The notes: generated by a model not told the origin, from the letters alone. A DNA stretch of 64,000 bases from Pandoraea thiooxydans (GCF_001931675.1 NZ_CP014839.1:248001-312000); one strand, 5' to 3'; numbered from the stretch's first letter, positions 45,820 to 56,225 are shown. Translations and numbers: made by a program.

Positions 45820-46785
45820 ATGGCAAAAACCGTCGCGATCCTGGCATTGCCGGGCGTCCAGCTACTGGACGTGTCCGGGCCGCTGGACGTGTTTTCTCAA
45901 GCGAACATCGAGGCATGCCAGACCTATTACGAATTGCGGGTCATTGCCTGTGAGTCGGGGCCGATCCGCAGTTCGTCCGGCGTGCGGCTGCTGCCAGACG
46001 CGATAGCGGGTCAGTGCGATCAGCATTTCGACACGGTGCTGGTGGCTGGCGCGCCCAACGCCGAACGGCTCGCATTGCCGGTCGGCGCGCTGGCCTGGCT
46101 GCGGGCAAGCGCCAGGCGTGCCCGCCGTTATGGCTCGGTCTGTACGGGCGCCTTCGTGCTGGCGGCCACGGGGTTGCTCGATGGGCGCCGTGTCACCACT
46201 CATTGGGCGGCGGCCGAGGCCTTGGCCCGCGCCTATCCGTCGGTCACCATCGACGAGGATGCGCTCTATGTGCGCGATGGCAAACTGCGCACGGCCGCAG
46301 GTGTAACGGCGGGACTCGATCTGGCGTTGGCCCTGGTCGAGGAAGACTTGGGGCGCGAGCTCGCCAGACGCGTCGCCGCTCAATTGGTGATGTTCTTCAA
46401 GCGGCCCGGCGGGCAACTGCAATTCAGCCGCAAGGGGCAGACGCGACCGGCTGGCCGCTCGGTGCTGCAGGAGGTCCAGCGCTGGGTTGCCGCCCACCCG
46501 GAATTGGTGCATACGGTCGCCAGTCTGGCGCAGCATGCCGGCCTGAGCCCTCGGCACTTTGCGCGGTTGTTTCACGCCGAGGTCGGCATGACCCCCGCGG
46601 CATGGGTCGAGGCTGCGCGCATCGCAGCTGCTCGCTCACTGCTCGAGGAAGGACACGACACGCCGAAACAGGTCGCCGCCAAGTGCGGCTTTGCGAGCGT
46701 CGACACGCTGCGACGGAGCTTCACCAAGCACGTCGGTGTCACACCGGCGGCATATCGCAAGTGCCAGACCGTGCCAACGAACTAG
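45820..46785 (+). CDS. GlxA family AraC-type transcriptional regulator
   Basis: The protein has 321 residues. A DJ-1/PfpI-like domain (about 4-170) contains GPLDVFSQAN and the nucleophile-elbow segment GSVCTGAFVLAATGLLDGRRVTTHW. A C-terminal AraC helix-turn-helix pair (about 220-315; LAQHAGLSPRHFARLFHAEVGMTPAAWVE and AAKCGFASVDTLRRSFTKHVGVTPAAYRK) follows. The start is the ATG at 45820; the longer upstream frame is not protein-like. It probably regulates the HD gene just upstream or the downstream amino-acid ABC genes. Confidence 0.9.
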   Translation: MAKTVAILALPGVQLLDVSGPLDVFSQANIEACQTYYELRVIACESGPIRSSSGVRLLPDAIAGQCDQHFDTVLVAGAPNAERLALPVGALAWLRASARRARRYGSVCTGAFVLAATGLLDGRRVTTHWAAAEALARAYPSVTIDEDALYVRDGKLRTAAGVTAGLDLALALVEEDLGRELARRVAAQLVMFFKRPGGQLQFSRKGQTRPAGRSVLQEVQRWVAAHPELVHTVASLAQHAGLSPRHFARLFHAEVGMTPAAWVEAARIAAARSLLEEGHDTPKQVAAKCGFASVDTLRRSFTKHVGVTPAAYRKCQTVPTN

Positions 46786-46969
46786 CGCATGCGGCGCCTG
46801 CGGCTGGGCGCGGCGGCGCTGCGGGCGCCAGATCATCGGACCTTCACCGCTGTCGACTCGCCGCCGCGCCGCCTGTCCCTGCCGGCGCGAAGGCCCTCGC
46901 ATTGACCCCACCCCCCCGCGATGCGAGAATCGCTTCCAGTACAAAACAACGAAATATCAAGGAGACTGG

Positions 46970-47812
46970 ATGAGCCCCCTGCGTCGTTTCCCGCTTGTTT
47001 GGCTGCTGCCCGCGCTGCTGGGCGCGAGCGCCCTGAGTGCCGGCATTGCCGGCGCGACCGAGCCGATCAAGGCCGGCACCATCACCAACAGCCCGCCGAT
47101 GGTGTCGTATGCGTCGGACGGCACGACCTTGCAAGGGGTCATCGTCGATCTGGCAGCCGCCCTGAGCAAGCAGGTCGGGCGGCCCATCGAACTGACGGCG
47201 ATTCCGTTCAGCGGCCTGCTGCCGGCCATGGAGGCCAAGCGCATCGACATCACGTTTACCGTGATGAACGATACGCCCGAGCGCGAGCAGCGTCTCGATT
47301 TTGTCGATTTCTTCAATTTGGGCACCAAGCTGCTGGTCAGAAAAGGCAATCCCGATCACGTGACGGACCTGGCGAGCCTGTGCGGCAAGACCGTGTCGAC
47401 GGTGCAGGGCTCGACCCAGGTGCAGCTGGTGGATCAAGCCAACGCCCAATGCAAGGCGCACGGCAAACCGCTGATCACCAATTTGCAGTATGCGCAGCCG
47501 TCCGATGCGCGCCTGCAGGTGCAAACCGGCCACGTGGCCACCTTTTTCGGTAATTCGCCGGTGATGGTTTATCTGGCCAAGACGGCGGGCGGGGGCAAGG
47601 TTTTCGACGTGGTGCAGGGACAGGAGTATCAACCCGTGCCGCTCGGCATCGGCGTGGCGAAGTCCGACGCGGCCCTGCGCGATGCGCTGCAAAAGGGGCT
47701 CGACACCCTGATCAAGAACGGCACCTACCTGAGCATCCTGAAGAAGTACGGTGTCGAGGGCGGTGCGGTGAAATCGGCCACCATCAACGGCGGGCATAAT
47801 CTTGCGATGTAG
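46970..47812 (+). CDS. Polar amino-acid ABC transporter substrate-binding protein
   Basis: The protein has 280 residues with a signal peptide (about 5-30, VWLLPALLGASALSAGIAGA) and a family-3 solute-binding fold (about 32-265; GVIVDLAAALSKQ, MEAKRIDITFTVMNDTPEREQRLDFVDFF). It captures a polar amino acid or related compound in the periplasm. AAGGAG lies 5 bases before the ATG at 46970. First gene of a binding protein-permease-ATPase operon. Confidence 0.93.
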   Translation: MSPLRRFPLVWLLPALLGASALSAGIAGATEPIKAGTITNSPPMVSYASDGTTLQGVIVDLAAALSKQVGRPIELTAIPFSGLLPAMEAKRIDITFTVMNDTPEREQRLDFVDFFNLGTKLLVRKGNPDHVTDLASLCGKTVSTVQGSTQVQLVDQANAQCKAHGKPLITNLQYAQPSDARLQVQTGHVATFFGNSPVMVYLAKTAGGGKVFDVVQGQEYQPVPLGIGVAKSDAALRDALQKGLDTLIKNGTYLSILKKYGVEGGAVKSATINGGHNLAM

Positions 47813-47845
47813 TAGCCGGGGCGATGCCGGGCAGGGGTTGATCCG

Positions 47846-48695
47846 ATGAAGCAGGCAAGGCGCCCCGCCTCGACGGCCGGTGGCATGCAAACCGGCGGGC
47901 ATGCCGACGATGCGCTGCGGGTGGTGCCGCTGCGCCATCCATGGCGCCGCGCGAGCAGCGTGCTGGTGTTTGCGATGCTGGCGTGGCTGGCATGGTCGAT
48001 CGGCACCAATCCGAAGATCGATCATGCGGCGATCGCCAGGTATCAGTTCGCGCCGGCGATCCTGACGGGCCTTGCGGTGACCGTCGAACTGGCGCTGCTC
48101 GCCGAGGTCATCGGGGTGCTGCTGGGTACCGTGCTGGCGGTGATGCGCCTGTCGCCCAGCCCGGTGCTGCGGCTGAGCAGCGGCTTCTACTCATGGCTGC
48201 TGCGCGGCACGCCGCTGCTGGTGCAGATTCTGCTGTGGGGCAATCTGGCGCTGCTGTTCGAGCATATCGGGCCGTTCAGCACGAATGCGATCCTCACGCC
48301 GTTCGTGGCCTCGGTGGTCGCGCTGGGCCTGAACGAAGCGGCTTACATGTCGGAGGTGGTGCGCGCCGGCATCATCAGCGTCGACCAGGGGCAGCATAGC
48401 GCGGCGCAGGCGCTGGGCATGTCGCGCATGATGGCCATGCGCCGCATCATCCTGCCCCAGGCATTGCGCGTGATCATCCCTCCGGCGGCCAACCAGTTCA
48501 TTTCGCTGCTCAAGGCAACCTCGCTGGTGTCGGTGATTGCCGGCGGCGATCTGCTCACGCAGGCCCAGAATATTTCGTCGGCGAACCTGCGCACCATCGA
48601 GTTGATGCTGGTCGCCACGTTCTGGTATCTGGTGCTCACCACCGTGACCAGCGTCGCGCAGTTCTTCCTGGAGCGGCGTCTGGGCCGCGCAAGCC

Positions 48696-48712
<17 letters not shown>
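47846..48712 (+). CDS. Polar amino-acid ABC transporter permease
   Basis: The protein has 288 residues of the HisM/HisQ type. After a cytoplasmic N-terminal extension (about 1-35) comes a first helix (about 37-52), then the permease core (about 70-280) with [23 protein letters not shown] and the EAA loop [27 protein letters not shown]. It lies 33 bases after the binding-protein gene and overlaps the ATPase gene by 17 bases. Confidence 0.92.
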
Positions 48713-49529
<817 letters not shown>

Positions 49530-49693
49530 GCGCGCATCATATTGGCCGCTCGCGGTCCGTCGAATGATTGGTTGGCCCGGGTGTGCGTTGCCGCGGCTTA
49601 TTCCTTGACGCCGGCTGAGGAAAGCGCAAAAAAGTGCGGTGGCATAATGAGCGCCTTTTTGCGTCTGGATTGATATCGAGGGACCACACGATC

Positions 49694-50749
49694 ATGAAAG
49701 CACACAGCTCTTCCAATGTTTCTCAGGGGGCGCGGCCGGTTGCCGACGAGGCGAAGCATCACGCGGACCTGCCGCGCATCGCGGTGCTCGGAACCGGAGG
49801 CACGATCGCATCCTCCGGCGGCAGCGCCACGCAACTGCACGACTACGACGTGACCGCCACCGTCGGCGAGGTGCTGAGCGCCGTGCCGCAACTCGGGGAG
49901 ATTGCAACGATTTCCAGCGAACAGGTGCTGAATATCCCCAGTCACGATATCGATAATGCGATGCTGCTGAACATCGCCCGGCGGGTGAATGCGGCGCTTG
50001 ACGACCCCGGGATCGATGGCGTGGTGATCACGCATGGCACCGACACGCTGGAGGAAACGGCCTACTTTCTCAACCTCGTTATCAAGTCGAACAAGCCCGT
50101 GGTGGTGGTCGGGGCCATGCGGCCGGCTTCGGCGCTGAGCGCCGACGGGCCGCTCAATCTCTATAACGCGGTGCTGGTGGCAACCTCTCCGGCGGCGCGC
50201 GACAAGGGTGTGCTGGTGCTGCTCAATGACCGCATCGTCGCTGCACGCAATGCGGCGAAACGGCATACGACCGGCACCGATGCGTTCCGCGCGGCGGAGT
50301 ATGGAACGCTTGGCGAAGTCAGCGCCGGCGTGGTCCGCTTCCTTTGTGCGCCGCTGCTCTTGCACACGACGGCTACCGATTTTTCGGCCGGGCAGATCGA
50401 CGACCTGCCGCTCGTGGACATCATTTACGACCACCAAAGTGCGCGCACGCATTTCTATCAGTCGGCCATCGCGGCCGGTGCGCGCGGCATCGTGCTGGCG
50501 GGGACCGGCAACGGTAGTTTGTCGACTGCGGCGCGTGCCGGCGCGCGCGAGGCGCTGGAGCATGGTGTGCGCGTGGTGAGAGCGAGCCGCGTAGGCGACG
50601 GCACGGTGACGCCGCTGTCCGAAGACGAAGCGTTGCAGACTATCGCAGCGAACTCGCTCAACCCGCAAAAGGCCCGCATCCTGCTGATGCTGGCGCTGAC
50701 CAAAACCAGCGATTTTCGGGCGATTCAGCGCTATTTCGATACTTGCTGA
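49694..50749 (+). CDS. Type II-like asparaginase / glutaminase-asparaginase
   Basis: The protein has 351 residues. It has both catalytic threonine regions: GTGGTIASSG (about 35-44) and ITHGTDTLEETAYFL. HTTGTDAFRAAEYGTLGEV is typical of the type II group. It hydrolyses asparagine (and perhaps glutamine) to ammonia and aspartate. The N-terminus (MKAHSSSNVSQGARPVADEAKHH) has no signal peptide, although type II enzymes are usually exported. GAGGGA precedes the ATG, and CATAAT at 49643-49648 is a possible -10. It lies just after the amino-acid ABC operon. Confidence 0.88.
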   Translation: MKAHSSSNVSQGARPVADEAKHHADLPRIAVLGTGGTIASSGGSATQLHDYDVTATVGEVLSAVPQLGEIATISSEQVLNIPSHDIDNAMLLNIARRVNAALDDPGIDGVVITHGTDTLEETAYFLNLVIKSNKPVVVVGAMRPASALSADGPLNLYNAVLVATSPAARDKGVLVLLNDRIVAARNAAKRHTTGTDAFRAAEYGTLGEVSAGVVRFLCAPLLLHTTATDFSAGQIDDLPLVDIIYDHQSARTHFYQSAIAAGARGIVLAGTGNGSLSTAARAGAREALEHGVRVVRASRVGDGTVTPLSEDEALQTIAANSLNPQKARILLMLALTKTSDFRAIQRYFDTC

Positions 50750-50926
50750 AACAGCGTGATCGCCCCCAGGCTGCAGGCTTCCGGTTCGCGTCCGGTCTGA
50801 AGATGAACTATAGAAAGTCCGGCACGACCGGCGAAAATCGCCAACTGCGCTCACCCACGAACGAGGGGCCAGACCTGTGGCCGGCCGGATCGGTTTCGTC
50901 GGGGCTGGCGCGGGCCCACGCCGGTG

Positions 50927-51436
50927 CTATGTCGGGCGCTTGCCCGCCTCGCCCTGGTGCGTGACCCACAGGCGTCGGGGCCCCGAGCCCTGCGCGCCGA
51001 GCCGGTCCAGCGGGTTGCGCAACCGGCATCGGTCGATCGACAAACAGCCGCAGCCAATGCAGTCGTCGAGGGTGTCTCGCAGTTTCTCCATTTGTTCGAT
51101 GCGCTCGTTCAGGGCGGCGCGCCATCCGCGGGACAGGCGCGCCCAGTCGGCCCGGCTGGGCGCGGCATTGGCGGGCAGGGTGGCCAGGGCCGCCTGGATG
51201 TCGGCCAGTGCAATGCCCACGCGTTGCGCCACGCGAATGAATGCCACGCGCCGCAGTACGTCGCGCGCGTAGCGGCGCTGGTTACCCGCCGTTCGGTGGC
51301 TGCTGATTAGCCCTTTCGTCTCGTAGAAATGCAGCGTGGACACCGATACGCCGCTGCGGCGCGCGAGCTCGCCAACCGGCAGCGCGGCAGGAAAGCCGGC
51401 TTGTTCGAGCGCCGCCTGGGCAGGTTTGAACGTCAT
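50927..51436 (-). CDS. soxR: Redox-sensitive transcriptional activator SoxR
   Basis: This MerR-family regulator is activated by oxidation of a [2Fe-2S] cluster by redox-cycling compounds. The protein has 169 residues with a MerR helix-turn-helix (about 19-60; VGELARRSGVSVSTLHFYETKGLI) and the cluster motif CIGCGCLSIDRC, Cys 126, 129, 131 and 137. The ATG at 51436 gives the normal length. It is divergent from a small monooxygenase gene, with a perfect SoxR box between them. Confidence 0.95.
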   Translation of the reverse strand: MTFKPAQAALEQAGFPAALPVGELARRSGVSVSTLHFYETKGLISSHRTAGNQRRYARDVLRRVAFIRVAQRVGIALADIQAALATLPANAAPSRADWARLSRGWRAALNERIEQMEKLRDTLDDCIGCGCLSIDRCRLRNPLDRLGAQGSGPRRLWVTHQGEAGKRPT

Positions 51437-51447
51437 CGCAAATCCCC

Positions 51448-51478
51448 TTGACCTCAAGTTAACTTGAGGTTTTATTAT
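51448..51478 (+). promoter_or_regulatory. SoxR-controlled promoter (-35, SoxR box in 19-bp spacer, -10)
   Basis: TTGACC (51448-51453) and TATTAT (51473-51478) are separated by 19 bp, the over-long spacer typical of MerR/SoxR promoters. The 20-bp perfect palindrome ACCTCAAGTTAACTTGAGGT (51451-51470) contains the exact known SoxR box. It points at the monooxygenase gene at 51532 and may also autoregulate soxR. Confidence 0.9.
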
Positions 51479-51531
51479 GCGCGAGACTTTCAACCAGCGC
51501 GAGAGCGCGTTCTTCATGAGGGTTTCACGCC

Positions 51532-51870
51532 ATGCCCAATGCATCTGCTTCCGATCCCGCCGCCCCGGTGTTTCGTGTTGATAAATTCGTCGTGCCCGCC
51601 GAGGCGCTGCCCGAGGTCATTGCCCAGATAAAACGCGTGCACACCATACTCGAGAAGGTGCCGGGTTGCCTGCGGCGCCGGGTGCTGAGTCAGACCGGCG
51701 GCGCCGGCGAGTTCAACGTGATCAACTATATCGAGTGGGCCAGCGCCGACGCGATTGCCGCGGCGGTTCAGTTGGTGCAACAGCAGTTCGAGCACGAGGG
51801 GTTCGATCCGGCGGCGTTCATGAAGCAACTGGGGGTGAGGGCCGACATGGGGTTTTATAGCGAAGTCTGA
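51532..51870 (+). CDS. Antibiotic biosynthesis monooxygenase (ABM) family protein
   Basis: The protein has 112 residues with the small ferredoxin-like fold of ABM/quinol monooxygenases (about 14-105; VFRVDKFVVPAEALPEVIAQIKRVHTILEKVPGC, FNVINYIEWASADAIAAAVQLVQQQF). It may oxidise quinones or related redox-active compounds. It is the immediate target of the SoxR promoter, consistent with a detoxification role. Substrate unknown. Confidence 0.85.
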   Translation: MPNASASDPAAPVFRVDKFVVPAEALPEVIAQIKRVHTILEKVPGCLRRRVLSQTGGAGEFNVINYIEWASADAIAAAVQLVQQQFEHEGFDPAAFMKQLGVRADMGFYSEV

Positions 51871-51901
51871 CGATTGGAGTGAACGTATGCACCGGCGGGC
51901 G

Positions 51902-52771
51902 TCATCGGTGGATCTTCGCTGACCCGATACAAGCCGGTGTCATACGCAGCAACGCGGGCCATAGCCGGGCCCAGTCGCCATCATGGCCAATGCCGGGCAC
52001 CACGCGTGTCTTGGCGCATCGCCGGCCAGCGGCCGCGACAAAGCGTTGTGCCACGGCCGGCGGCACGACGGTGTCGTCGGCGCCGCTGAAGTGAATCTGC
52101 GGAATCCAAGCGACGCGGCTCGCAAAGTCGATGGGGTTGTCCGAATCAGGCATTGGCGACACATGGTGCAGTCGGTTGACGAACGCGTCGTCCAGATTAC
52201 CCGCTACCGTGCGTATTGATGCGACATCGTGTCGGCGCGCGGCGATCAGCACGGCCAGTGCGCCGCCGCCCGAGTAGCCGATCAGGTTGATGCGCTGCCC
52301 GGGCACGCGCGCCGCAAACTGAGTCAATGCAGTGTTCATCGACGTCACAACTTCGGGGGAGAAGCGCTTGCTGGTCCAATACGGGATGGTGCAGCGCGGG
52401 TTCATCGCCATTGGGGTGAATTGGCATGGGCGCGCCAAATAAACGACATTCGGTGCGGGGTCTGCCGCAGCCAAAGCCAACGCCGTTGCCACGCGCGGCG
52501 TAGGGTCGAGCGAAGGCTGATAGCGCGTGATCCAGGCCAGGCCGTCACCTTCGATGTAGATGTCGAGAGGGGCGTCGGGCCGTGTGATGCGAGAAAACGC
52601 CGTGAGTGTGAAGCGGCCGCTATCGATCAGTTCGCGATGCAGGCCCGCAGGGGCGGCGAGCGCATCGGCGTGACCATTGCGGTCGAGCGACGCGCAAGCG
52701 GAGATCAAGCCGCTCAGGACGAGGCAGGCCAGCAGGGCGGTAAGTCGCTTTGCCGCGTTCGATAAATGCAT
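51902..52771 (-). CDS. Putative lipoprotein alpha/beta hydrolase
   Basis: The protein has 289 residues with a signal peptide ending in SGLISAC (lipobox). An alpha/beta-hydrolase outline follows: nucleophile elbow GYSGGGA (about 170), later Asp in FSGADDTVVPP and His in GIGHDGDW. It should be a membrane-anchored esterase, lipase or peptidase facing the periplasm. It begins 7 bases after the TPR-glycosyltransferase gene, so it is probably last in that unit. Confidence 0.8.
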   Translation of the reverse strand: MHLSNAAKRLTALLACLVLSGLISACASLDRNGHADALAAPAGLHRELIDSGRFTLTAFSRITRPDAPLDIYIEGDGLAWITRYQPSLDPTPRVATALALAAADPAPNVVYLARPCQFTPMAMNPRCTIPYWTSKRFSPEVVTSMNTALTQFAARVPGQRINLIGYSGGGALAVLIAARRHDVASIRTVAGNLDDAFVNRLHHVSPMPDSDNPIDFASRVAWIPQIHFSGADDTVVPPAVAQRFVAAAGRRCAKTRVVPGIGHDGDWARLWPALLRMTPACIGSAKIHR

Positions 52772-52778
52772 GACGCGC

Positions 52779-53948
52779 TCAGGCTGAAAGGAGTTCAAGT
52801 TCTCGCGCCATCGCCGCCAGCACACCCGTCCAGTCTGCGCGCGCGGTTTGCCGGAACAGGCGCATGCCGGGGTACCAGGGTGTGTCGGGGCGCTCCAGCA
52901 GCCAACGCCAATCCGGCACGAAAGGCAGCATGACCCAGGCCGGTCTGCCCAGTGCGCCGGCCAGATGGGCCGGCGAGGAATCGACAGAGATCAACAGGTC
53001 GGCGACGGTCAGTATGGCGGCGGTGTCGTCGAAGTCCTGGATCTCGTCGCTTAACGACAGAAGCGACATGCCAGGCGGAGGGCTCGCGGCCTGCGCGGCG
53101 GCGGGGCCCTTCTGAATCGACAGGAAGGTGATGCCCGGCCGCGCCAGCGGCGCGAATTGCGCCAGCGCCAACGAGCGGTTGGCGTCGTTCAGGTGGGTCG
53201 GCCGTCCGGCCCACACCAGCGCCACCAGCGGCCGAGGCAGACTGGCCAGGCGGATCTGCCACTTTGCCAGGCGCTCAGGGTCGGCGCTCAGGTAGGGTAC
53301 GGGGCCTGGCAGGTCGCTCAACTTCAGGCCGAGGGCCAACGGCAGGCTCATCATTTCGCAGTGCAGATCGAACCGTGGCGGCAAGGTGCCGCGCGCCAGG
53401 ATGTCGTCGAAGCCTGCGCTGCGACGCGCGAGCGGGAGCGTTTCGGCGTTGATTTCGAGGATGATCCTTGCGCCGCTACGTTGCTTGGCCCATTGCACCA
53501 GGCGCATGAACTGAAAAGTGTCGCCGTAGCCCTGCTCGTCGTGAATCAACAACGTCTTGCCCGGAATCGGTTGACCGTCCCAGCGCGGTCGCTGCACTTT
53601 ACGCTCGATCGCGGTGGTGTGCGGCAGGCTGTAGCGATAGCGGTACTCGCGCCAGCCGCGTTCGAATTCCCCTTGCAGCAACAGGGTCTCGGACAGATCG
53701 AAGCGTGTCGAGAAGTCGCCCGGCGCGTGCCTGACCAGCATCTCCTGAAGAGCCCGGGCTTCGGCGATGCGCCCTTGCGGACGGATCGCCGCGACCAGCA
53801 GCTTCCACAGCACCAAGGGGCCACTGCCCGAGGCGAGAGACTGTCGCAGCCGCGCCTCGGCTCGCTCGAAATCCCCGGCCGCGAGCAGCGCACGAACCTC
53901 ACGCTCGATACTGGGCACATCGAATGCGTGGCCGGCGTCGATGGTCAT
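52779..53948 (-). CDS. TPR protein with glycosyltransferase family 9-like domain
   Basis: The protein has 389 residues. Two to three TPR-like helices (about 10-105; LLAAGDFERAEARLRQSL, ALQEMLVRHAPGDFSTRFDLSETLLLQGEFERGWREYRYRYS) are followed by a heptosyltransferase-like domain (about 130-380; GYGDTFQFMRLVQWAKQR, DLLISVDSSPAHLAGALGRPAWVMLPF). No signal peptide. It shares an ATGA overlap with the upstream TPR-sulfotransferase. The acceptor is unknown; a cytoplasmic protein or lipid target is likely. Confidence 0.85.
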   Translation of the reverse strand: MTIDAGHAFDVPSIEREVRALLAAGDFERAEARLRQSLASGSGPLVLWKLLVAAIRPQGRIAEARALQEMLVRHAPGDFSTRFDLSETLLLQGEFERGWREYRYRYSLPHTTAIERKVQRPRWDGQPIPGKTLLIHDEQGYGDTFQFMRLVQWAKQRSGARIILEINAETLPLARRSAGFDDILARGTLPPRFDLHCEMMSLPLALGLKLSDLPGPVPYLSADPERLAKWQIRLASLPRPLVALVWAGRPTHLNDANRSLALAQFAPLARPGITFLSIQKGPAAAQAASPPPGMSLLSLSDEIQDFDDTAAILTVADLLISVDSSPAHLAGALGRPAWVMLPFVPDWRWLLERPDTPWYPGMRLFRQTARADWTGVLAAMARELELLSA

Positions 53949-56050
53949 GGGGCGGCGATCTCGAGCGCTTCGAGCAGCGGGCCAAGGTAAGGCGCGTATG
54001 CGTGCCAGCGGCTTTGCGGCGATTTGCGGGGCGGCTGTTCGATCTGGTTGGGGTTCACAATGCGGGTCATACCGCGGCTTTGCTCGCGCCAGCTCAGGCA
54101 GGCGTCGTTCCAGGGCAGGTCGAGGAAATCGATCAGCCGCCGGGCTTCGCCTTCGAGATTGCCGATCACCGCCTCATAATCGGTTTCGATGAGATGCTCG
54201 CGCGGCAATATCGCGCGCCAGTGTGCCATGAGTCGTTCGTAATGGCGATAGAACAGGCCAAGCTCGGTCTGGTCGTATGCAAATGGGTACGGCCCGTCCA
54301 CCAGTTCGGTGTAGCAGGCCAGGCAGGTATTTACCGGGTCGCGCCTGACGTGAACGATGCGAGCGCCGGGCAGTATCAGCGGAATCAATCCTGCGTACAA
54401 AAAATTGCCGGGTGCTTTGTCGATCAAATGGGCTCGGCCCTGGGCGAGCGGACTCACGCGTGTCAGATATGCCTGCCCGCATTGGCGCAGCGCGGTTTGG
54501 ACACCTGCGTCGTCGAGCGCGCAGACCCAGTCCGGAAAGACCCCGGCGCCCTCAATGGCCAAACGCAGCGCGGACAGCTCGCCTGCGCGGGCAGCCCGAG
54601 GGTGAGAGCGGAGAACCCGGTCGACCAGGGCGGTACCCGAACAGGGCATGCCGATAATGAATATGGGCAGCTCGGACGGCTCGCCCGCGCCATGCAATCG
54701 CTCATACCGCGCCGGCGAGAGGGCCAGGGCCAAGCGTTCCATCCACTGCTCGGTCAAGCTTGTGTCGTAGCTGAACGTCGCGCGCTTCTGACGGTTGCCC
54801 TCCTCGAAGTGCCGAAAGGCTTGCTCCGGATCGTCGATGTCCAGGTAGGCTTTGCCGAGGGCGAAATGAGCCGCGATCTGTTCCGCGAGCGGGCGATATC
54901 CGCTCTGGGCAACGGCCGCTTCGAGTGCCGCGATATCAGGATCGCCGGCCTCGAAACGACGGATGACGGCGCGACTGGCCCGAGCCGGCACCGATTCCGG
55001 AAAGGCCTTCAGCGCCTGGTCGAATGCGATAAGGGCCTCAGGCTCGCGACCATCTTCGAGCAATAGCCCGGCGCGCCCGATCAGCGCTTGCTCGGTCACT
55101 GTGCCTGGCAGTTGCGCGGCTTGCTCGAAGTGCACCAATGCCTCATCGGCGCGCCCGAGCGCCTGGCATACCAGGGCGAGCACGTAATGCGCGTCGGCCG
55201 TCTGCGGGGCCACCGACACGGCCTCGGTTGCGATGGCCAATGCGTCGTCGAGACGATCGAGTTGGCGCAGGACCTTGGCGCGTGCCAGCAGCGCGGTGGG
55301 ATGGCGCGGCGCGAATACGACAAGCATGTCGAGGGTACGCAGCGCCGCATCGTGACGGCCCCGGCAGACCTCCACGTCAGCCAGATTCACATAGGCCTCG
55401 ATCATGCGCGGATTGATGTCGATCGCGCACTGCGCCCGTGAGGCCGCTTCGTCGTAACGCCCCTGCGTAGACAGCAGGAAGGCCAGGTTGCAGTGCGCTT
55501 CGGCATAGTTGGGGTTGAGCGTTAGCGCCTGGCGATAATGTTGTTCGGCAAAATCCATGCGGCCCAGACGCCGTGCGGTGTTCGCCAGATTGTTATGGGC
55601 TTCGGCCCAGTCCGGGCGCAGCGTGATGACCCGCTCCAGGCCGGCAAGGCTCTCCTGGAGTTTGCCGGCCTCCTGTAACACGATGCCCAAGTTGTTCCAG
55701 CCCACCGCCAGTGCCGGGTCGATCGCCACGGCGCGCCGCGCGGCCTCCTCGGCTTCGCTCAATCGAGCTTTCTGGCGATACATCTCGGCGAGGTTGCTCC
55801 AATAGACGGCCGGCACGCGCGGCGCCATGCAGGCTTGGCGAATATGGGCGATCGCGACGTCGAGATTGCCATACGCATGTGCCATCAGGCCCAGCAGGTG
55901 CAGCGCATCGGTCTGGCCGGGCCAAACGGCGAGCACGCGTTGACAATATTGCTCGGCCTGGTCGGCCTGGCCTGCTTCCCAGTGGGCATGCGCGCGCGCG
56001 AGCGCCTCAGGGATGCTCAGGGTTTCCGGGCTGCTGAGAAAGGTCGACAT
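53945..56050 (-). CDS. TPR-repeat sulfotransferase
   Basis: The protein has 701 residues. About ten TPR units (about 5-395) are followed by a sulfotransferase domain (about 455-690) with the PAPS 5'-phosphosulphate loop IFIIGMPCSGTALVDRVL (about 463-480; SGT in place of SGT/SGS), SHPRAARAGEL and HVRRDPVNTCLACY (3'-phosphate loop). It has no signal peptide. Such TPR-sulfotransferases often lie beside glycosyltransferases. The gene starts 175 bp downstream of the autotransporter gene on the same strand. The acceptor is unknown. Confidence 0.88.
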   Translation of the reverse strand: MSTFLSSPETLSIPEALARAHAHWEAGQADQAEQYCQRVLAVWPGQTDALHLLGLMAHAYGNLDVAIAHIRQACMAPRVPAVYWSNLAEMYRQKARLSEAEEAARRAVAIDPALAVGWNNLGIVLQEAGKLQESLAGLERVITLRPDWAEAHNNLANTARRLGRMDFAEQHYRQALTLNPNYAEAHCNLAFLLSTQGRYDEAASRAQCAIDINPRMIEAYVNLADVEVCRGRHDAALRTLDMLVVFAPRHPTALLARAKVLRQLDRLDDALAIATEAVSVAPQTADAHYVLALVCQALGRADEALVHFEQAAQLPGTVTEQALIGRAGLLLEDGREPEALIAFDQALKAFPESVPARASRAVIRRFEAGDPDIAALEAAVAQSGYRPLAEQIAAHFALGKAYLDIDDPEQAFRHFEEGNRQKRATFSYDTSLTEQWMERLALALSPARYERLHGAGEPSELPIFIIGMPCSGTALVDRVLRSHPRAARAGELSALRLAIEGAGVFPDWVCALDDAGVQTALRQCGQAYLTRVSPLAQGRAHLIDKAPGNFLYAGLIPLILPGARIVHVRRDPVNTCLACYTELVDGPYPFAYDQTELGLFYRHYERLMAHWRAILPREHLIETDYEAVIGNLEGEARRLIDFLDLPWNDACLSWREQSRGMTRIVNPNQIEQPPRKSPQSRWHAYAPYLGPLLEALEIAAP

Positions 56051-56225
56051 GAGTACGGCGGCAAGGATTCGGGACGAATGATGTTGGCATGCTACTACGC
56101 ATTTGCCCGCAGATCCGGCGCGCGTGCCGTGTGCTTCGCGCCAAGCGGCGCGGGCGGGCACGCCCGCAGGCGCGCGACGGATCGCGATAGCGGCGGGGCG
56201 AACCACGCCGCCCGGCCGCGTCGCT

